The notes: a model not told the origin generated them from the letters alone. DNA of 64,000 nucleotides from Fluviicola sp. (GCF_039596395.1 NZ_JBCNJT010000004.1:62001-126000); one strand, 5' to 3'. Shown: positions 26,379 through 36,427, numbered from the stretch's first letter. Program-made: numbers and translations.

Positions 26379-29118
26379 CTTTTTCTGTTGTTTTAAAGTT
26401 ATTGAATCTAAGTGTCAGTTTCGCCATGAAGTAACGGCGAATGATGTTTGTTTTCTGATCGACGATCACGTTATTGTTTACAGTTCTGTAGTTACTGATA
26501 TTCTGGTTCAGGATATCGTATGCTTCAATTCCGAACAACAGGTTCCCCGTTTTCAGGAACGAACGTTGAATGGACATATTCCAGATCAGGTAATTTACAT
26601 TATAACCGCTTGTTCTTCCCGTATTGATATTGTAAGTAGCATCCGTTTTAAAGAACCAGCGGTATGGAAGTGTCCAGTCAACAACTGCTTTGAAGTTATA
26701 AGTTGTATACGGCTGGTTCGACATCGTTGACAAGGAGTTGTAAGGAATATTGTAATTAAATCCACCACCAAGTTCTGTTCTCAGAGAATCCCCGTTGTAG
26801 TTCAAGGACAAATCTGTTCCGATTCCTGTATTTCTGGTATCGTTATCAACCGAATTGATCTGGTTTTTGGAAGAAGTGAAATTACCGTTTGCATTCACCT
26901 GTAAGTTCAAATCTTTTACTCCTTTCATCGGAATTCCTGCACCTGCCCAGTAGTACAGGAAGTCTGAGCTTTTCACGTTGATTGCCTGTGAAATCGAACC
27001 TCCGTTCGGAGCGAACATGGTGTTTGTACTGAAGTTATCCTTGATGTGGGAGTAACTGAACCCTGAATACATGTAGAAACCGCTCAATCCTTTCCAGGTA
27101 TTGAAATTACCATTGATACTATGCGTATAATTCGGTTTCAACGCCGAGTTACCGATTTGGATAAAGTTCGGGTTCGTGTTATTCAATACCGGTTGCAACT
27201 GATCAATGGAAGGCAAACTGGAGTTCGTATTGTACTGGATCATCAAACGCGTAGTTTGACTGAACTTATAACGGAATACCACACGAGGCAAAATATTGCT
27301 CAAATCCTGTTTGATTACTGAATCGGTAAACATATTCCTGTTATCGATCGCGATATTTCGAACTCTGGATCCTACAGATACTCTCAACTTCGCATTTTCA
27401 TAGATCAGGAAAGCCCCCAAACGGTGTTGTTGCCTGTCTGTTTTGAAGTTATTTGAGAACAAGGTATCTACATCCACATATTCTCCGTTAACCGGGTTCA
27501 AAGTCGTTTTGCGTTGTCCGTTGTTATTCTGATAGAATTCATAGTCAAACTCCAGCTTAAAACGTTTTCCGAGCGGCTCAAAATAATCAGCATAAGCCGT
27601 ATGTGCCATGGAATTACTTCTGATCTCTTTTCTCTGGTCGAATCTCAATCCGCCGTTCGAAGTATTTGTCAGTGCATTTGTATCGGAAGAAAGCAAACTA
27701 CCATCTGATTTATTATCCGTACCAACAAAGTTGTATCGTGCGATCAACTTTCTGTTTTTCTTTTTAAAGTCTTTAAACAATCTGAAAGTTGTATTCAAAT
27801 TGGAACCTGCTGCTTTGCTCCCGTTTTCAATCGTTGTAAAGCGGGTCAAAATACTATCCTCGGATAAGAAATCCGTTTTGGATAATGTATTCTGATTCGT
27901 CAGGTTATACTGGAATTTCGGTTCCAACTCAAAACGGGTCAATGAGTCAATTTTCTGAGAATACTTCACCCCGATCTGGTGTTGCATATACTCTTCCTTC
28001 GTATAACTGTTCAGATCCGTTGTATAGGAAGTATCCGTCAATAAATACTGCGAACGGCTGTTTGTCTGTGACTTCACCCCATATTGCGCGAAGGAATAAT
28101 TCAAACGGACTTTCGCGCCCTTTTTGAACTTTTGGTCCAGGTAAAAACCTCCTTTAAATGTATTCGGAATACCCTCGTTTTCATTTTGTCCGTCCTGGCT
28201 GTAAGATTGGATATCATCGTTTTCTGACATCCAGTCAAACCCGTCCGACAAACCAAACTTGAACATGTCTCTACCACTCAGATTCGTTTTCGGAGTATTC
28301 GATCCCAAGGCATAAACCGCCAGTTTCTGATTCTTATTGTAGGAATTCAAGAGCATCTCACCTTCATAGAATCCACGATTGGGATTGGTAAATTTATCGA
28401 GACCACCGGCGAGATTGACCTTCCCGAAATAGCCCTTCTTGGCTTCGTCCTTGAGTTTCAGATCGAGTACCTGGACTTTTTCATCACTTCCGTCTTCAGC
28501 ATCTTTTTCATAGACCTCAACTGTTTCGACTCCTTTTGCTGCAAGGTTTTTGGTAGCAATCGTCGGATCATTTCCAAAGAATTCATCCCCATCTACGAGT
28601 ACCTGGCCAATTTCCTTTCCCTGGTTTTTAATCTTGCCGTTCTCATCAATGGTCATCCCGGGTAATTTCCGGATCAGATCTTCGACTACGGCATTTTCTT
28701 TCACCTTGAAGGAATCGGCTACATATACGAGGGTATCGCCCCGGTAATAAATAGGATTCCTGTTGGCATAAATCAACACTTCATCCAAAGCCGTGCTTTT
28801 ATCCGGCATTGCAAGCGTATCCATTTTGAAAGTGTTGTTGTCTTTCGATCCGAAAAAGAAGGCTCTGAAAAGTCCGTAATCCGGGTGAATAACAGTAAAC
28901 TCCACCGTATCAACAGGAAGCGTGAACTCCATATGACCATATTTGTCTGATCGTTTAAAATCCAGTAGAACAGAGTCTCTGACACGCTTCACAATACCAA
29001 CTGCATTTCTTACAATCGTTTGTGAATTCGTGTCGACTACATTTGCTTTAATCGTCATGTTTTGGGAATACCCCAAATACGAGATAAAGAAGAAGAATAG
29101 AAGTACAATTTTTTTCAA
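26359..29118 (-). CDS. Outer-membrane beta-barrel protein, TonB-dependent receptor-like
   Basis: This 919-residue protein has a signal peptide (MKKIVLLFFFFISYLGYSQ), an N-terminal carboxypeptidase-regulatory-like domain (about 20-110) and a plug-like region with ENAVVEDLIRKLPGMTIDE and QVLVDGDEFFGNDP (about 140-210). A long C-terminal barrel rich in alternating aromatic and polar strands follows. This is the barrel type that accompanies GLPGLI proteins. Its substrate is unknown. TAATTTTG at 29148-29141 on the minus strand is a good -7 element. Confidence 0.88.
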   Translation of the reverse strand: MKKIVLLFFFFISYLGYSQNMTIKANVVDTNSQTIVRNAVGIVKRVRDSVLLDFKRSDKYGHMEFTLPVDTVEFTVIHPDYGLFRAFFFGSKDNNTFKMDTLAMPDKSTALDEVLIYANRNPIYYRGDTLVYVADSFKVKENAVVEDLIRKLPGMTIDENGKIKNQGKEIGQVLVDGDEFFGNDPTIATKNLAAKGVETVEVYEKDAEDGSDEKVQVLDLKLKDEAKKGYFGKVNLAGGLDKFTNPNRGFYEGEMLLNSYNKNQKLAVYALGSNTPKTNLSGRDMFKFGLSDGFDWMSENDDIQSYSQDGQNENEGIPNTFKGGFYLDQKFKKGAKVRLNYSFAQYGVKSQTNSRSQYLLTDTSYTTDLNSYTKEEYMQHQIGVKYSQKIDSLTRFELEPKFQYNLTNQNTLSKTDFLSEDSILTRFTTIENGSKAAGSNLNTTFRLFKDFKKKNRKLIARYNFVGTDNKSDGSLLSSDTNALTNTSNGGLRFDQRKEIRSNSMAHTAYADYFEPLGKRFKLEFDYEFYQNNNGQRKTTLNPVNGEYVDVDTLFSNNFKTDRQQHRLGAFLIYENAKLRVSVGSRVRNIAIDNRNMFTDSVIKQDLSNILPRVVFRYKFSQTTRLMIQYNTNSSLPSIDQLQPVLNNTNPNFIQIGNSALKPNYTHSINGNFNTWKGLSGFYMYSGFSYSHIKDNFSTNTMFAPNGGSISQAINVKSSDFLYYWAGAGIPMKGVKDLNLQVNANGNFTSSKNQINSVDNDTRNTGIGTDLSLNYNGDSLRTELGGGFNYNIPYNSLSTMSNQPYTTYNFKAVVDWTLPYRWFFKTDATYNINTGRTSGYNVNYLIWNMSIQRSFLKTGNLLFGIEAYDILNQNISNYRTVNNNVIVDQKTNIIRRYFMAKLTLRFNNFKTTEKDGDGWY

Positions 29119-29236
29119 TGTGCGTAAGTGTTTGATCGTACAAAATTAGACGGAATTTTGAGGGTTTAATAAAAAATATGCGAAACGTTACAAGGTCTGT
29201 ATGAATGGCTAAGGAAATTGTTTAACGGAATCGTCC

Positions 29237-29269
29237 AAAAAAACAGGAACCCGTCGCAACGGATCCCTG
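29237..29269 (-). terminator. Intrinsic terminator of the ssb operon
   Basis: On the minus strand an 11-base stem (29269-29259 with 29254-29244, two non-Watson-Crick positions) with a TGCG loop is followed by seven T. It lies about 40 bases beyond the stop of the last ssb gene and well upstream of the beta-barrel gene, so it separates the two units. Confidence 0.8.
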
Positions 29270-29309
29270 CTCTTCACTGCACATCGTTAAGCAACCACTA
29301 TTTACTCAC

Positions 29310-29621
29310 CTAAAACTTAACGACTTGCCTCACTTCCACTTCTGTAATCCGTTGGGAACGCCCTTCCCGATCCACGTATGTTCGATTCACCAATCTTCCC
29401 GATACAGCCAGTTTACTTCCTTTTTTACAATAATTCGTCAAAAAATTAGCCGTATTTCCCCAGGCAAACATCCGGTACAAATCCTTTGAATCCGATTCCA
29501 TTTTTTTCAACTGTCCATCCACTGCAAATTGAAAACGGGCAACCATCGAACCATTCTCAAAAGTGGTGATGGTGGCGTCTGATCCCAGACGCCCCACCAA
29601 CGTAACTTGATTTCGCAACAT
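29310..29621 (-). CDS. ssb: Short single-stranded DNA-binding protein (third of three)
   Basis: This 103-residue OB-fold protein has the SSB pattern NQVTLVGRLGSDATITTFEN, YRMFAWGNTANFL and KKGSKLAVSGRLVNRTYVDR. It stops directly after the fold and lacks the acidic tail ending DDDIPF-like that recruits repair partners in standard SSB. It is the most divergent of three tandem copies, without the DWHRL/QWHTV tryptophan-histidine motif seen in the other two. The gap to the copy before it is one base. Confidence 0.9.
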   Translation of the reverse strand: MLRNQVTLVGRLGSDATITTFENGSMVARFQFAVDGQLKKMESDSKDLYRMFAWGNTANFLTNYCKKGSKLAVSGRLVNRTYVDREGRSQRITEVEVRQVVKF

Positions 29622-29622
29622 T

Positions 29623-29973
29623 TTATAAAATAACTAAGTCATTAACTTCGATCTCCGAGAACATTTTCCGTTCTCCGGATTCCGTCTTATAAAAGCGGCT
29701 AACCAACCTACCTTCCACCGCCACATTTATTCCTTTGGTACACAGTTCCTCCAGGATATTCACCCATCTACCGAAGGCCGTCAGTCTGTGCCAATCCTGT
29801 TTTACCTGGAGATTTCCATCCTTGTCCAAATAGTGCTCTTTTGTTGAAAGCGAGAAATTCACGACTCTTCTTCCTCCGGGCAGCATAATCACTTTTGGAT
29901 CCGAACTGATCTTCCCGATGATGTTTACATGATTCATGTGCAGAACCTGGTCCTGTTTCATAGTAGTGTTCAT
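29623..29973 (-). CDS. ssb: Short single-stranded DNA-binding protein (second of three)
   Basis: This 116-residue SSB OB-fold protein has HVNIIGKISSDPKVIMLPGG, KQDWHRLTAFGRWVNILEEL and NVAVEGRLVSRFYKTESGER. It also lacks the acidic C-terminal tail. The first twelve residues (MNTTMKQDQVLH) are poorly conserved, so translation could begin at the ATG for MNHVNIIG instead. It lies 11 bases after the first copy. Confidence 0.9.
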   Translation of the reverse strand: MNTTMKQDQVLHMNHVNIIGKISSDPKVIMLPGGRRVVNFSLSTKEHYLDKDGNLQVKQDWHRLTAFGRWVNILEELCTKGINVAVEGRLVSRFYKTESGERKMFSEIEVNDLVIL

Positions 29974-29984
29974 AGTATTCCGGA

Positions 29985-30335
29985 TTAATTGTTTTCTTGT
30001 CTTTTGTTGCTCAGTAACACAAATTCATTCAGTTCGATTTCAGTAGAGAACCGTTTTTCTCCTTCTTTGGTTTCGTAAGACCGGTTCACAATTCTTCCTT
30101 CGATCACAACCTCCGAACCCTTATCCAGGACTTTTTCAATGCGATCACACAATTTTCCCCATGCAATCACCGTATGCCATTGGGTATTCTCTTCCCACTC
30201 ACCTTTTTTATTTTTGAAACGTTCGTTTGTTGCCACAGATAAGCGTACTTTCTTTGCTCCCGAGTCAAAAGTCTGCGCTACAGGCTTTGCTCCTAATCGT
30301 CCGATTAAATTCACTTTGTTTTTCAGCGTGTTCAT
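29985..30335 (-). CDS. ssb: Short single-stranded DNA-binding protein (first of three)
   Basis: This is the most canonical of the three copies: 116 residues, with NKVNLIGRLGAKPVAQTFDS, ENTQWHTVIAWGKLCDRIEK and SEVVIEGRIVNRSYETKEGE. It has a short tail after the fold (NKRQENN) but not the usual acidic one. As the first gene of the operon it may be the most highly made. Binding of single-stranded DNA is expected from the fold; its cellular role relative to a full-length SSB elsewhere is unknown. Confidence 0.92.
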   Translation of the reverse strand: MNTLKNKVNLIGRLGAKPVAQTFDSGAKKVRLSVATNERFKNKKGEWEENTQWHTVIAWGKLCDRIEKVLDKGSEVVIEGRIVNRSYETKEGEKRFSTEIELNEFVLLSNKRQENN

Positions 30336-30621
30336 ACTTGTTTGTTTTTAACGTTTGTAAATAGTTGATTCGATTTTTCAACCGATTTGATGCTGCAAAG
30401 TTGAGGGAGTGGAAAAATCAAATTCGGTTAATAACTGATTACTGTCGATTGTTTTTCGTTTGAAAATGATTAAAATCGTTTTTATTATTGATTACCAGTG
30501 ACTTGAACTTTTTAATGAATTCAAAAAATTCTTTCGAAAAAATGAATTTATCAGCTGTCAGTTACCTGGTAAGTCACTCGGGGATTTTGAGTATATTCGA
30601 TCCGTTATTTTTCACTCCCGC

Positions 30622-31515
30622 ATGAAACAGGCAATTGGCATATCTATTTTTATAGTGATTATTTCCACTCTGTATTCCTGCGGTGAAAAAGACATTAAAT
30701 CTCTTCGGATGAAAACCCAAACAACTGAGCAAATTCCTTTTACAAACGGATATTCCGATGTAAACGGGCTGAAAATGTACTACGAAATTTATGGCACAGG
30801 GAAACCTCTTGTTCTTATTCACGGCGGCGGGTCAACTATTCAGACAAGTTTTGAAAAAGTGATTCCACTGTTTGCAAAAAACCGGAAAGTGATTGCTGTA
30901 GAACTTCAGGCTCACGGGAGAACAAACGATAGAAACCAGGATTTGTCATTCGAGCAGGATGCAGACGATGTATTTCAGTTCCTTAAAAACCTTGAAATTG
31001 AAAAAGCCGATTTCTTCGGATTCAGTAATGGCGGAACAACTGCCCTGCAAATCGCGATCCGTCATCCTGAAATCGTGAACAAACTTGTTTTGGGATCTGC
31101 GCTTGCCAAACGAAACGGTGTTCCGGATTGGTTTTGGGGTTTTATGGAACAGGCAAGCCTGGAAAATATGCCCGAACAACTGAAAGCTGCATACAGGAAA
31201 GTGGCTTCAGATCCTGAAAGATTGCAGGTAATGCATGACAGAGATGCCAAACGAATGGTTCATTTTAAAGACATTCCGGACGAGAAGATCACTGCTATTA
31301 AAGCCCCGACCTTCATTATTGTTGGCGACAAAGATGTGATCCTTCCGGAACACGCGCTTCAAATGCACCGGCAAATTTCTAATTCCCAATTAGCAATCAT
31401 TCCCGGCGGACACGGAGAATACATCGGAGAAACCACCACTTTGGATGCAGATTTCAACGAAAACACGTTGATTGTCCCCCTGATTGAAAAATTCCTTGAT
31501 AAAAAAGCCAACTAA
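30622..31515 (+). CDS. Alpha/beta hydrolase lipoprotein
   Basis: This 297-residue protein has a lipoprotein signal (MKQAIGISIFIVIISTLYSC) followed by an alpha/beta hydrolase fold. The oxyanion region is LVLIHGGGSTIQTSF and the nucleophile elbow is FFGFSNGGTTA (Ser in GFSNGG). An Asp follows in IIVGDKDVILPE and the catalytic His is in IPGGHGEY. The substrate is not predictable. It is the first of three genes read rightward, 40 bases before the GyrI-like gene. Confidence 0.88.
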   Translation: MKQAIGISIFIVIISTLYSCGEKDIKSLRMKTQTTEQIPFTNGYSDVNGLKMYYEIYGTGKPLVLIHGGGSTIQTSFEKVIPLFAKNRKVIAVELQAHGRTNDRNQDLSFEQDADDVFQFLKNLEIEKADFFGFSNGGTTALQIAIRHPEIVNKLVLGSALAKRNGVPDWFWGFMEQASLENMPEQLKAAYRKVASDPERLQVMHDRDAKRMVHFKDIPDEKITAIKAPTFIIVGDKDVILPEHALQMHRQISNSQLAIIPGGHGEYIGETTTLDADFNENTLIVPLIEKFLDKKAN

Positions 31516-31555
31516 TCGTTTCATTAACTAAATTCATCTTTACAATCTCAATATT

Positions 31556-32011
31556 ATGACGCAACAAAAAGGGTTTAAGATTATTGGCATCTCCACAAAA
31601 ACATCCAATCAAAACGGAGAGGCATCTTCAGATATCGGGGCACTTTGGGGACAATTCATTTCAGAGAATCTCCTCGAAAAAATTCCCAATCAACTGAACT
31701 CCGAAATTGTTTGCGTCTACACCGATTACGAAAGTAATTACACCGGGAAATACAATTGTATCATCGGAATGAAAGTATCTTCTCTGGATGATATTCCGGA
31801 AGGGATGACGGGCCGTGAGTTCCCGGGTGGAAATTTCCACTCTTTTCTGGCAAAAGGCAGTTTGCCCGAAGCAATTGTTGAAACGTGGCAGGATATCTGG
31901 GACCAGGACGAGACATTGAACCGTAGCTATACTTATGATTACGAAGTTTATGACTATCGTTCCCGGCTCGGAGAAGAATCGGAAGTAGACATTTATATCG
32001 CCAAAAAGTAA
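31556..32011 (+). CDS. GyrI-like effector-binding domain protein
   Basis: This 151-residue single-domain protein resembles the GyrI-like/AraC effector-binding fold, with KIIGISTKTSNQNG at the start, the middle LNSEIVCVYTDYESNYTGKY and the C-terminal YDYEVYDYRSRLGEESEVDI pattern. Such free-standing domains bind small ligands or act as regulator partners. It has no DNA-binding domain. It is seven bases upstream of the next gene and therefore co-transcribed. Confidence 0.8.
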   Translation: MTQQKGFKIIGISTKTSNQNGEASSDIGALWGQFISENLLEKIPNQLNSEIVCVYTDYESNYTGKYNCIIGMKVSSLDDIPEGMTGREFPGGNFHSFLAKGSLPEAIVETWQDIWDQDETLNRSYTYDYEVYDYRSRLGEESEVDIYIAKK

Positions 32012-32018
32012 CCGACGC

Positions 32019-32642
32019 ATGACAATTTGCATCTCAGGAGCCAGTGGCCTGGTCGGAAATGAAATTCTGATACAGATACTGAATAACCCGCAAACTGAAA
32101 AAGTATTGGTTCTGGCGCGGAATCCATTGGGATTTGGCCATCCGAAAATGCAGGTTGTCCTCGTTCCGTTTGATCAACTCGGCCAATTGGAAGTTGCCGA
32201 AAAAATTGACGTTGCATTCTGTGCTCTTGGAACAACGCTTAGAAAAGCAGGAAGCAAAGAACGCCAGCAGGAAATAGACCGGGATTATGTGATTGCATTC
32301 GCGCAGTTCTGCAAAAAAGCAGGAGTACAAAAACTCGGGGTCGTCTCTTCGATTGGTGCGAACGAACACTCTTCCAATTTTTACCTGCGTACCAAAGGAG
32401 AAATGGAACAAGGCGTTACCCACCAGGAAATTCCTACGACCGTATTTATCAGACCCTCGTTTTTGATTGGCCCCAGAAAAGAAAGAAGCTTAGGTGATAG
32501 GCTCATCCAGGGATTTGCATTGGCGATCAGTCCTGTGTTATTCGGAAAGGCGCGCAAGTATAAAGCAATACACGGATCAAAAGTTGCCCAAAAACTCATT
32601 GAGCACACATTGTCACAACCCGGTGGGGTTTACTACATTTAA
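32019..32642 (+). CDS. NAD(P)-binding short-chain oxidoreductase-like protein
   Basis: This 207-residue Rossmann protein has the dinucleotide-binding motif SGASGLVGNEI at the N-terminus. It also has VDVAFCALGTTLRKAGSKE, typical of HTATIP2/TIP30-like and NAD(P)H-binding proteins, and SSIGANEHSSNFYLRTKGEM, where the Tyr-x-x-x-Lys pair (YLRTK) is the presumed catalytic site. The reaction is unknown. It is the last of three genes in the same direction. Confidence 0.85.
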   Translation: MTICISGASGLVGNEILIQILNNPQTEKVLVLARNPLGFGHPKMQVVLVPFDQLGQLEVAEKIDVAFCALGTTLRKAGSKERQQEIDRDYVIAFAQFCKKAGVQKLGVVSSIGANEHSSNFYLRTKGEMEQGVTHQEIPTTVFIRPSFLIGPRKERSLGDRLIQGFALAISPVLFGKARKYKAIHGSKVAQKLIEHTLSQPGGVYYI

Positions 32643-32684
32643 ATTCAGGCGAATAAATTCGTTTAGTAGTGTTAACTTCGTAGT

Positions 32685-35684
32685 ATGAACCTGAAATTGA
32701 AATATCCGAAGTCTAAAACTGCATGCTGCGGTTTGCTTTGCGTTATTGTTTCACTCATCCTTTCTACAAGTTATCCGGCTTACTCACAACCACCCGGAAA
32801 ACTCATCGAATCTACTCTCAACACCAATTCCCCATTCACCATCCGCGTCTATGGAACCGAAGACGGCGTTCCGCAACATCAGATCGCAGCTATGACTCCT
32901 GACAAAACGGGAAATTTACTGATTGGAACTGCAAACGGATTGGTCCAATTCAACGGGCAGACATTTACAGACATCAATCCCACGGATGAAAGCCGGAAGA
33001 TCCTTTGTGTTAAATTGTTTTTGGACAAAAAAAACAATGTCCTTTACGGGATCAACAACCGGTCGCAATTGTTCCAGATTTCCCCAGTCACAAGAGAACT
33101 GTTAAGAGAAGGTAACCTGGGGGCTTCTTTTTACAAGGATTCCATCATTTATGTGAACTCAAAAAAAGAAGTGCGTATATCCAAGCTTGGTTCCAGGAGA
33201 AGCAGGCTGATTGCCAGGTTAAATTACCGGGAATGCATATCAGGCATCGGATTTGTAAACAAAACACCTTTCTTTTCCGACTCTTCGGGAACTTACATTT
33301 TGCGGAATTCCGGTTGGGTGAAGTTATCGAAAGAGATTTACTATCAAGCCAAAAGAAATCCCTACACCGGAGAGCATTATATGCTTGGCCTAAACGGAAT
33401 TGCCATTTACTACAAAGGAAAACTAACTTCTCAGCCATTTAAAGACAGTCCAACCGATGCTCATTTCACGGATATTGCTTTCAGCCCGCTCAATGAGATT
33501 TTTGTATCCTCGCATAAAGGGATTTTTTACAGGAATTCGCTTCAACAGGCCTTTGAATCAAAGAACGACAATTTCCCTAGCAAAATAATCTTATCACTTT
33601 ACTACAATGCCGATGAGAATTTCCTGTTTGCAGGAAGCAGTGACAAGGGACTTCTGCAACTTAAAATGAAGGAATGCATGTCGATCTATGACGAATCGAC
33701 TTTAATCGAATCCTCGCTTAGTTCCATTATCCGTACTCCGGACAATCAACTGCTCGTTTCAGGGACTCATGGAAGCATTTTCAAATTCAACATGCATTCC
33801 ATTGCAGGTTACTACAGCAAAAAAACGGATTTCTCATGTCTTGCAACGATCAACGGTGAAGTTTGGGCCGGAACCTGGGGATCCGGAATCCAGGTTCTGA
33901 AAAACAATAAACCGGTAAGGACCATTACAAAAAACCTTCTGAATGACCCGGTACATGCCATTTTCCAGGACCGGAAGAAGCGTATCTGGATAGGAAAAGA
34001 AAACGGTATTTGCCTCGGAGTAAACCCAAACAATCTAAAACCGGCCTTCGAATCGCTGAAAATCGGATTGGTCATTTGTTTTTACCAACTCAGGAACGGA
34101 GATATCCTGGTTGGTGGTGAAGATGGGTTCTTCATTTTTTCGGAGGACTTAGAACTGAAAAAACAATTCGGCATCCGGAACGGTTTGAGCGGAAAGGAAG
34201 TGCGGGCCTTTTATGAAAAGAAAGACGGTACTTTCTATATCGGAACTTATGGCGGCGGGTTGTATTACTGGGATTTTAAAACATTACGTCCTTTAAGCAG
34301 GATGCGGAACTGCCTGCTCGATGATGATATTTTCACCCTGGCACCGGATAAAAACGGGAATTTATACATCTCTTCCAATCATGGTTTGTACGTAATCAGT
34401 GAACAAAAGATCGATGATTTCCTCGCCCATAAGATCAATTTCCTGGTACCATTCAGATTGGGACAGGATGACGGCATTCTGAACACAGAATTTAACGGCG
34501 GGTTCCAAAACAATTACTATTCGGGCGATAACAAACATTTCTACTTTCCGACCATCCAGGGAGTTTTGATCAGTTTCTTCGATGTTCCGAAATACCGCAA
34601 GCTGCGGCCATTTTTAAGGGAAGTTTATGTAAACGACAAGGAACAGGACCTGTCTGATCACGTTTTCCCCCGGAATACACACACCATTAACCTGCAATAC
34701 TATTGCCCGAATTTTACACAGTTCTACAACCTTCATTACCAATACAAATTAGTCGGACCGGATATCAAAGACGAATGGAGTTCTCCGACCAGGAAGGGTG
34801 AAATCAGCTTCAAAATGCTTCCTCCGGGAGAATACAAAGTATACATGCGCGGAATAGATGGATTCAATGATCAAAATCCGTATGAGATTGTCTACGATTT
34901 CAAAATTGAGAAACATATCTATGAAACGCTTTGGTTCCGGCTACTGGCTTTCGGATTGGTTTTCCTGCTCATTTTCCTGTTGACCTATAAACGTATTCAG
35001 ATCTCAAAAGACCAGGAATTGAAAGACAGCGAGCATAAAAACACGATGTTTGAGTTAAAGCTGAAAGCCATCCAGGCCAAAATGAACCCTCATTTTATTT
35101 TCAACTGTCTGAACAATATTCAATATCTCATCGTGATGGGCAAACAGGAAGAAGCGGAATATGCTTTGAGCGATTTCTCCAGCCTCCTGCGAAAATTCCT
35201 GCAGCAAAGTGATAATTCATTCATCACACTTCGCGATGAAGTGGAACTGTTGAAATCATACATCGCAGTGGAACGGTTCCGTTTTGAAGAAAGCCTGGAC
35301 GTAGAAGTAAAAATTCCGGAAAACCTGCTTCATTTAAAAATCCCGACACTATTGATCCAACCAACGGTAGAAAATGCCATTGTACACGGATTGGCCCACA
35401 AAAAAGGAGACAAAAAACTCCTGATCGAAGGATACCAGGAAAACGATTCTATTATCCTGAAGATCGAAGACAACGGAATCGGGAGACAGGAAGCCAAACG
35501 CATCAATACCTATCGCGCAAACCACATTTCACACGGCTGGAATATGGTACTCGATAAGATTAATTTATTAAAGGCAAAGTATCAATATTCCGTTATCTTT
35601 GAGATCATTGACAAACCGGAAAACAGCGGGACGACGGTTATTTTCAAAATTCCGCTGATGAATGAAGAAATGCTGGAAATTTAA
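32685..35684 (+). CDS. Sensor histidine kinase, reg_prop and LytS type
   Basis: This 999-residue inner-membrane sensor has an N-terminal signal or anchor segment (about 12-35) and a large periplasmic beta-propeller made of reg_prop repeats (about 45-650, e.g. GNLLIGTANGLVQFNGQ and GTFYIGTYGGGLYYWD). A Y_Y_Y domain (about 680-755) and one transmembrane helix (LAFGLVFLLIFLLTY) follow. The cytoplasmic His_kinase domain has KMNPHFIFNCLNNIQYLI, with the phosphorylated His in the PHFIFN motif, and an ATPase domain with LQPLVENA-like IQPTVENAIVHGLAHK. Its partner is the LytTR gene 11 bases downstream. Confidence 0.93.
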   Translation: MNLKLKYPKSKTACCGLLCVIVSLILSTSYPAYSQPPGKLIESTLNTNSPFTIRVYGTEDGVPQHQIAAMTPDKTGNLLIGTANGLVQFNGQTFTDINPTDESRKILCVKLFLDKKNNVLYGINNRSQLFQISPVTRELLREGNLGASFYKDSIIYVNSKKEVRISKLGSRRSRLIARLNYRECISGIGFVNKTPFFSDSSGTYILRNSGWVKLSKEIYYQAKRNPYTGEHYMLGLNGIAIYYKGKLTSQPFKDSPTDAHFTDIAFSPLNEIFVSSHKGIFYRNSLQQAFESKNDNFPSKIILSLYYNADENFLFAGSSDKGLLQLKMKECMSIYDESTLIESSLSSIIRTPDNQLLVSGTHGSIFKFNMHSIAGYYSKKTDFSCLATINGEVWAGTWGSGIQVLKNNKPVRTITKNLLNDPVHAIFQDRKKRIWIGKENGICLGVNPNNLKPAFESLKIGLVICFYQLRNGDILVGGEDGFFIFSEDLELKKQFGIRNGLSGKEVRAFYEKKDGTFYIGTYGGGLYYWDFKTLRPLSRMRNCLLDDDIFTLAPDKNGNLYISSNHGLYVISEQKIDDFLAHKINFLVPFRLGQDDGILNTEFNGGFQNNYYSGDNKHFYFPTIQGVLISFFDVPKYRKLRPFLREVYVNDKEQDLSDHVFPRNTHTINLQYYCPNFTQFYNLHYQYKLVGPDIKDEWSSPTRKGEISFKMLPPGEYKVYMRGIDGFNDQNPYEIVYDFKIEKHIYETLWFRLLAFGLVFLLIFLLTYKRIQISKDQELKDSEHKNTMFELKLKAIQAKMNPHFIFNCLNNIQYLIVMGKQEEAEYALSDFSSLLRKFLQQSDNSFITLRDEVELLKSYIAVERFRFEESLDVEVKIPENLLHLKIPTLLIQPTVENAIVHGLAHKKGDKKLLIEGYQENDSIILKIEDNGIGRQEAKRINTYRANHISHGWNMVLDKINLLKAKYQYSVIFEIIDKPENSGTTVIFKIPLMNEEMLEI

Positions 35685-35695
35685 TTTTTAACACT

Positions 35696-36427
35696 GTGAA
35701 AGCACTCATTTTAGACGATATCCGAATAAGCCGGGAAGGTTTAGCCGCTTTATTGAATAAGATCGATCCGGGCATCGAGATTGTTGCCAGTGTTGCAACC
35801 GTTGAGGAAGCAAAACAGGTCTTCGATGAAAAGAGTATTGATGTAGCATTTCTGGACATTCAATTGCAATCCGGAACCAGCTTTGACCTGGTGGATGAAA
35901 TCCCGTTCGAAACCAAAGTGGTATTCATTACTGCTTATGACGAACACGCTATTGCAGCCATTCGTAAAGGTGCTTTCGACTACCTGCTTAAACCGATCAA
36001 CTCTTCGGATTTACGGAATTGTATCCAGCGCATTCAGGATGTGGATGCACAAACCGCGGAAACACAAAATACTATTTCCGATAAAAATGAAGAAAGCCTC
36101 ATTCAATCGGATTTAATAGGAATAACAGGACTTGACGCGATCATTTTCCTGAAAATCGAAGACATCGTTTACCTCAAAGCAGACGGTAAATACACAATGA
36201 TCCAAACCGTCAACGAGCATATTACCAGCTCGAAGAACTTAAAGGTTTTCGAAACGATGCTTCCGGAGTCGAAATTCATGCGCGTGCACCATTCTTTTTT
36301 ATTGAATCTGAAGTATATCAAGAAATTCCAGAAGGAATACAACATGCTGGTTTTGGATAACGGTTCTCAGATCCCGGTTTCCAAATCACGGAAAGATTTG
36401 TTGATGCAGCGACTGATGCACGTATAA
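35696..36427 (+). CDS. LytTR-family response regulator
   Basis: This 243-residue protein starts at GTG (35696). The receiver domain (1-120) has the acidic pair in LILDDIR, the phospho-acceptor in DVAFLDIQL and the lysine in YLLKPI. The LytTR DNA-binding domain (about 150-240) has DIVYLKADGKYTMIQTVNE and the conserved MRVHHSFLLNLKYIKKF. It would be phosphorylated by the upstream kinase and act on transcription. Confidence 0.93.
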   Translation: MKALILDDIRISREGLAALLNKIDPGIEIVASVATVEEAKQVFDEKSIDVAFLDIQLQSGTSFDLVDEIPFETKVVFITAYDEHAIAAIRKGAFDYLLKPINSSDLRNCIQRIQDVDAQTAETQNTISDKNEESLIQSDLIGITGLDAIIFLKIEDIVYLKADGKYTMIQTVNEHITSSKNLKVFETMLPESKFMRVHHSFLLNLKYIKKFQKEYNMLVLDNGSQIPVSKSRKDLLMQRLMHV

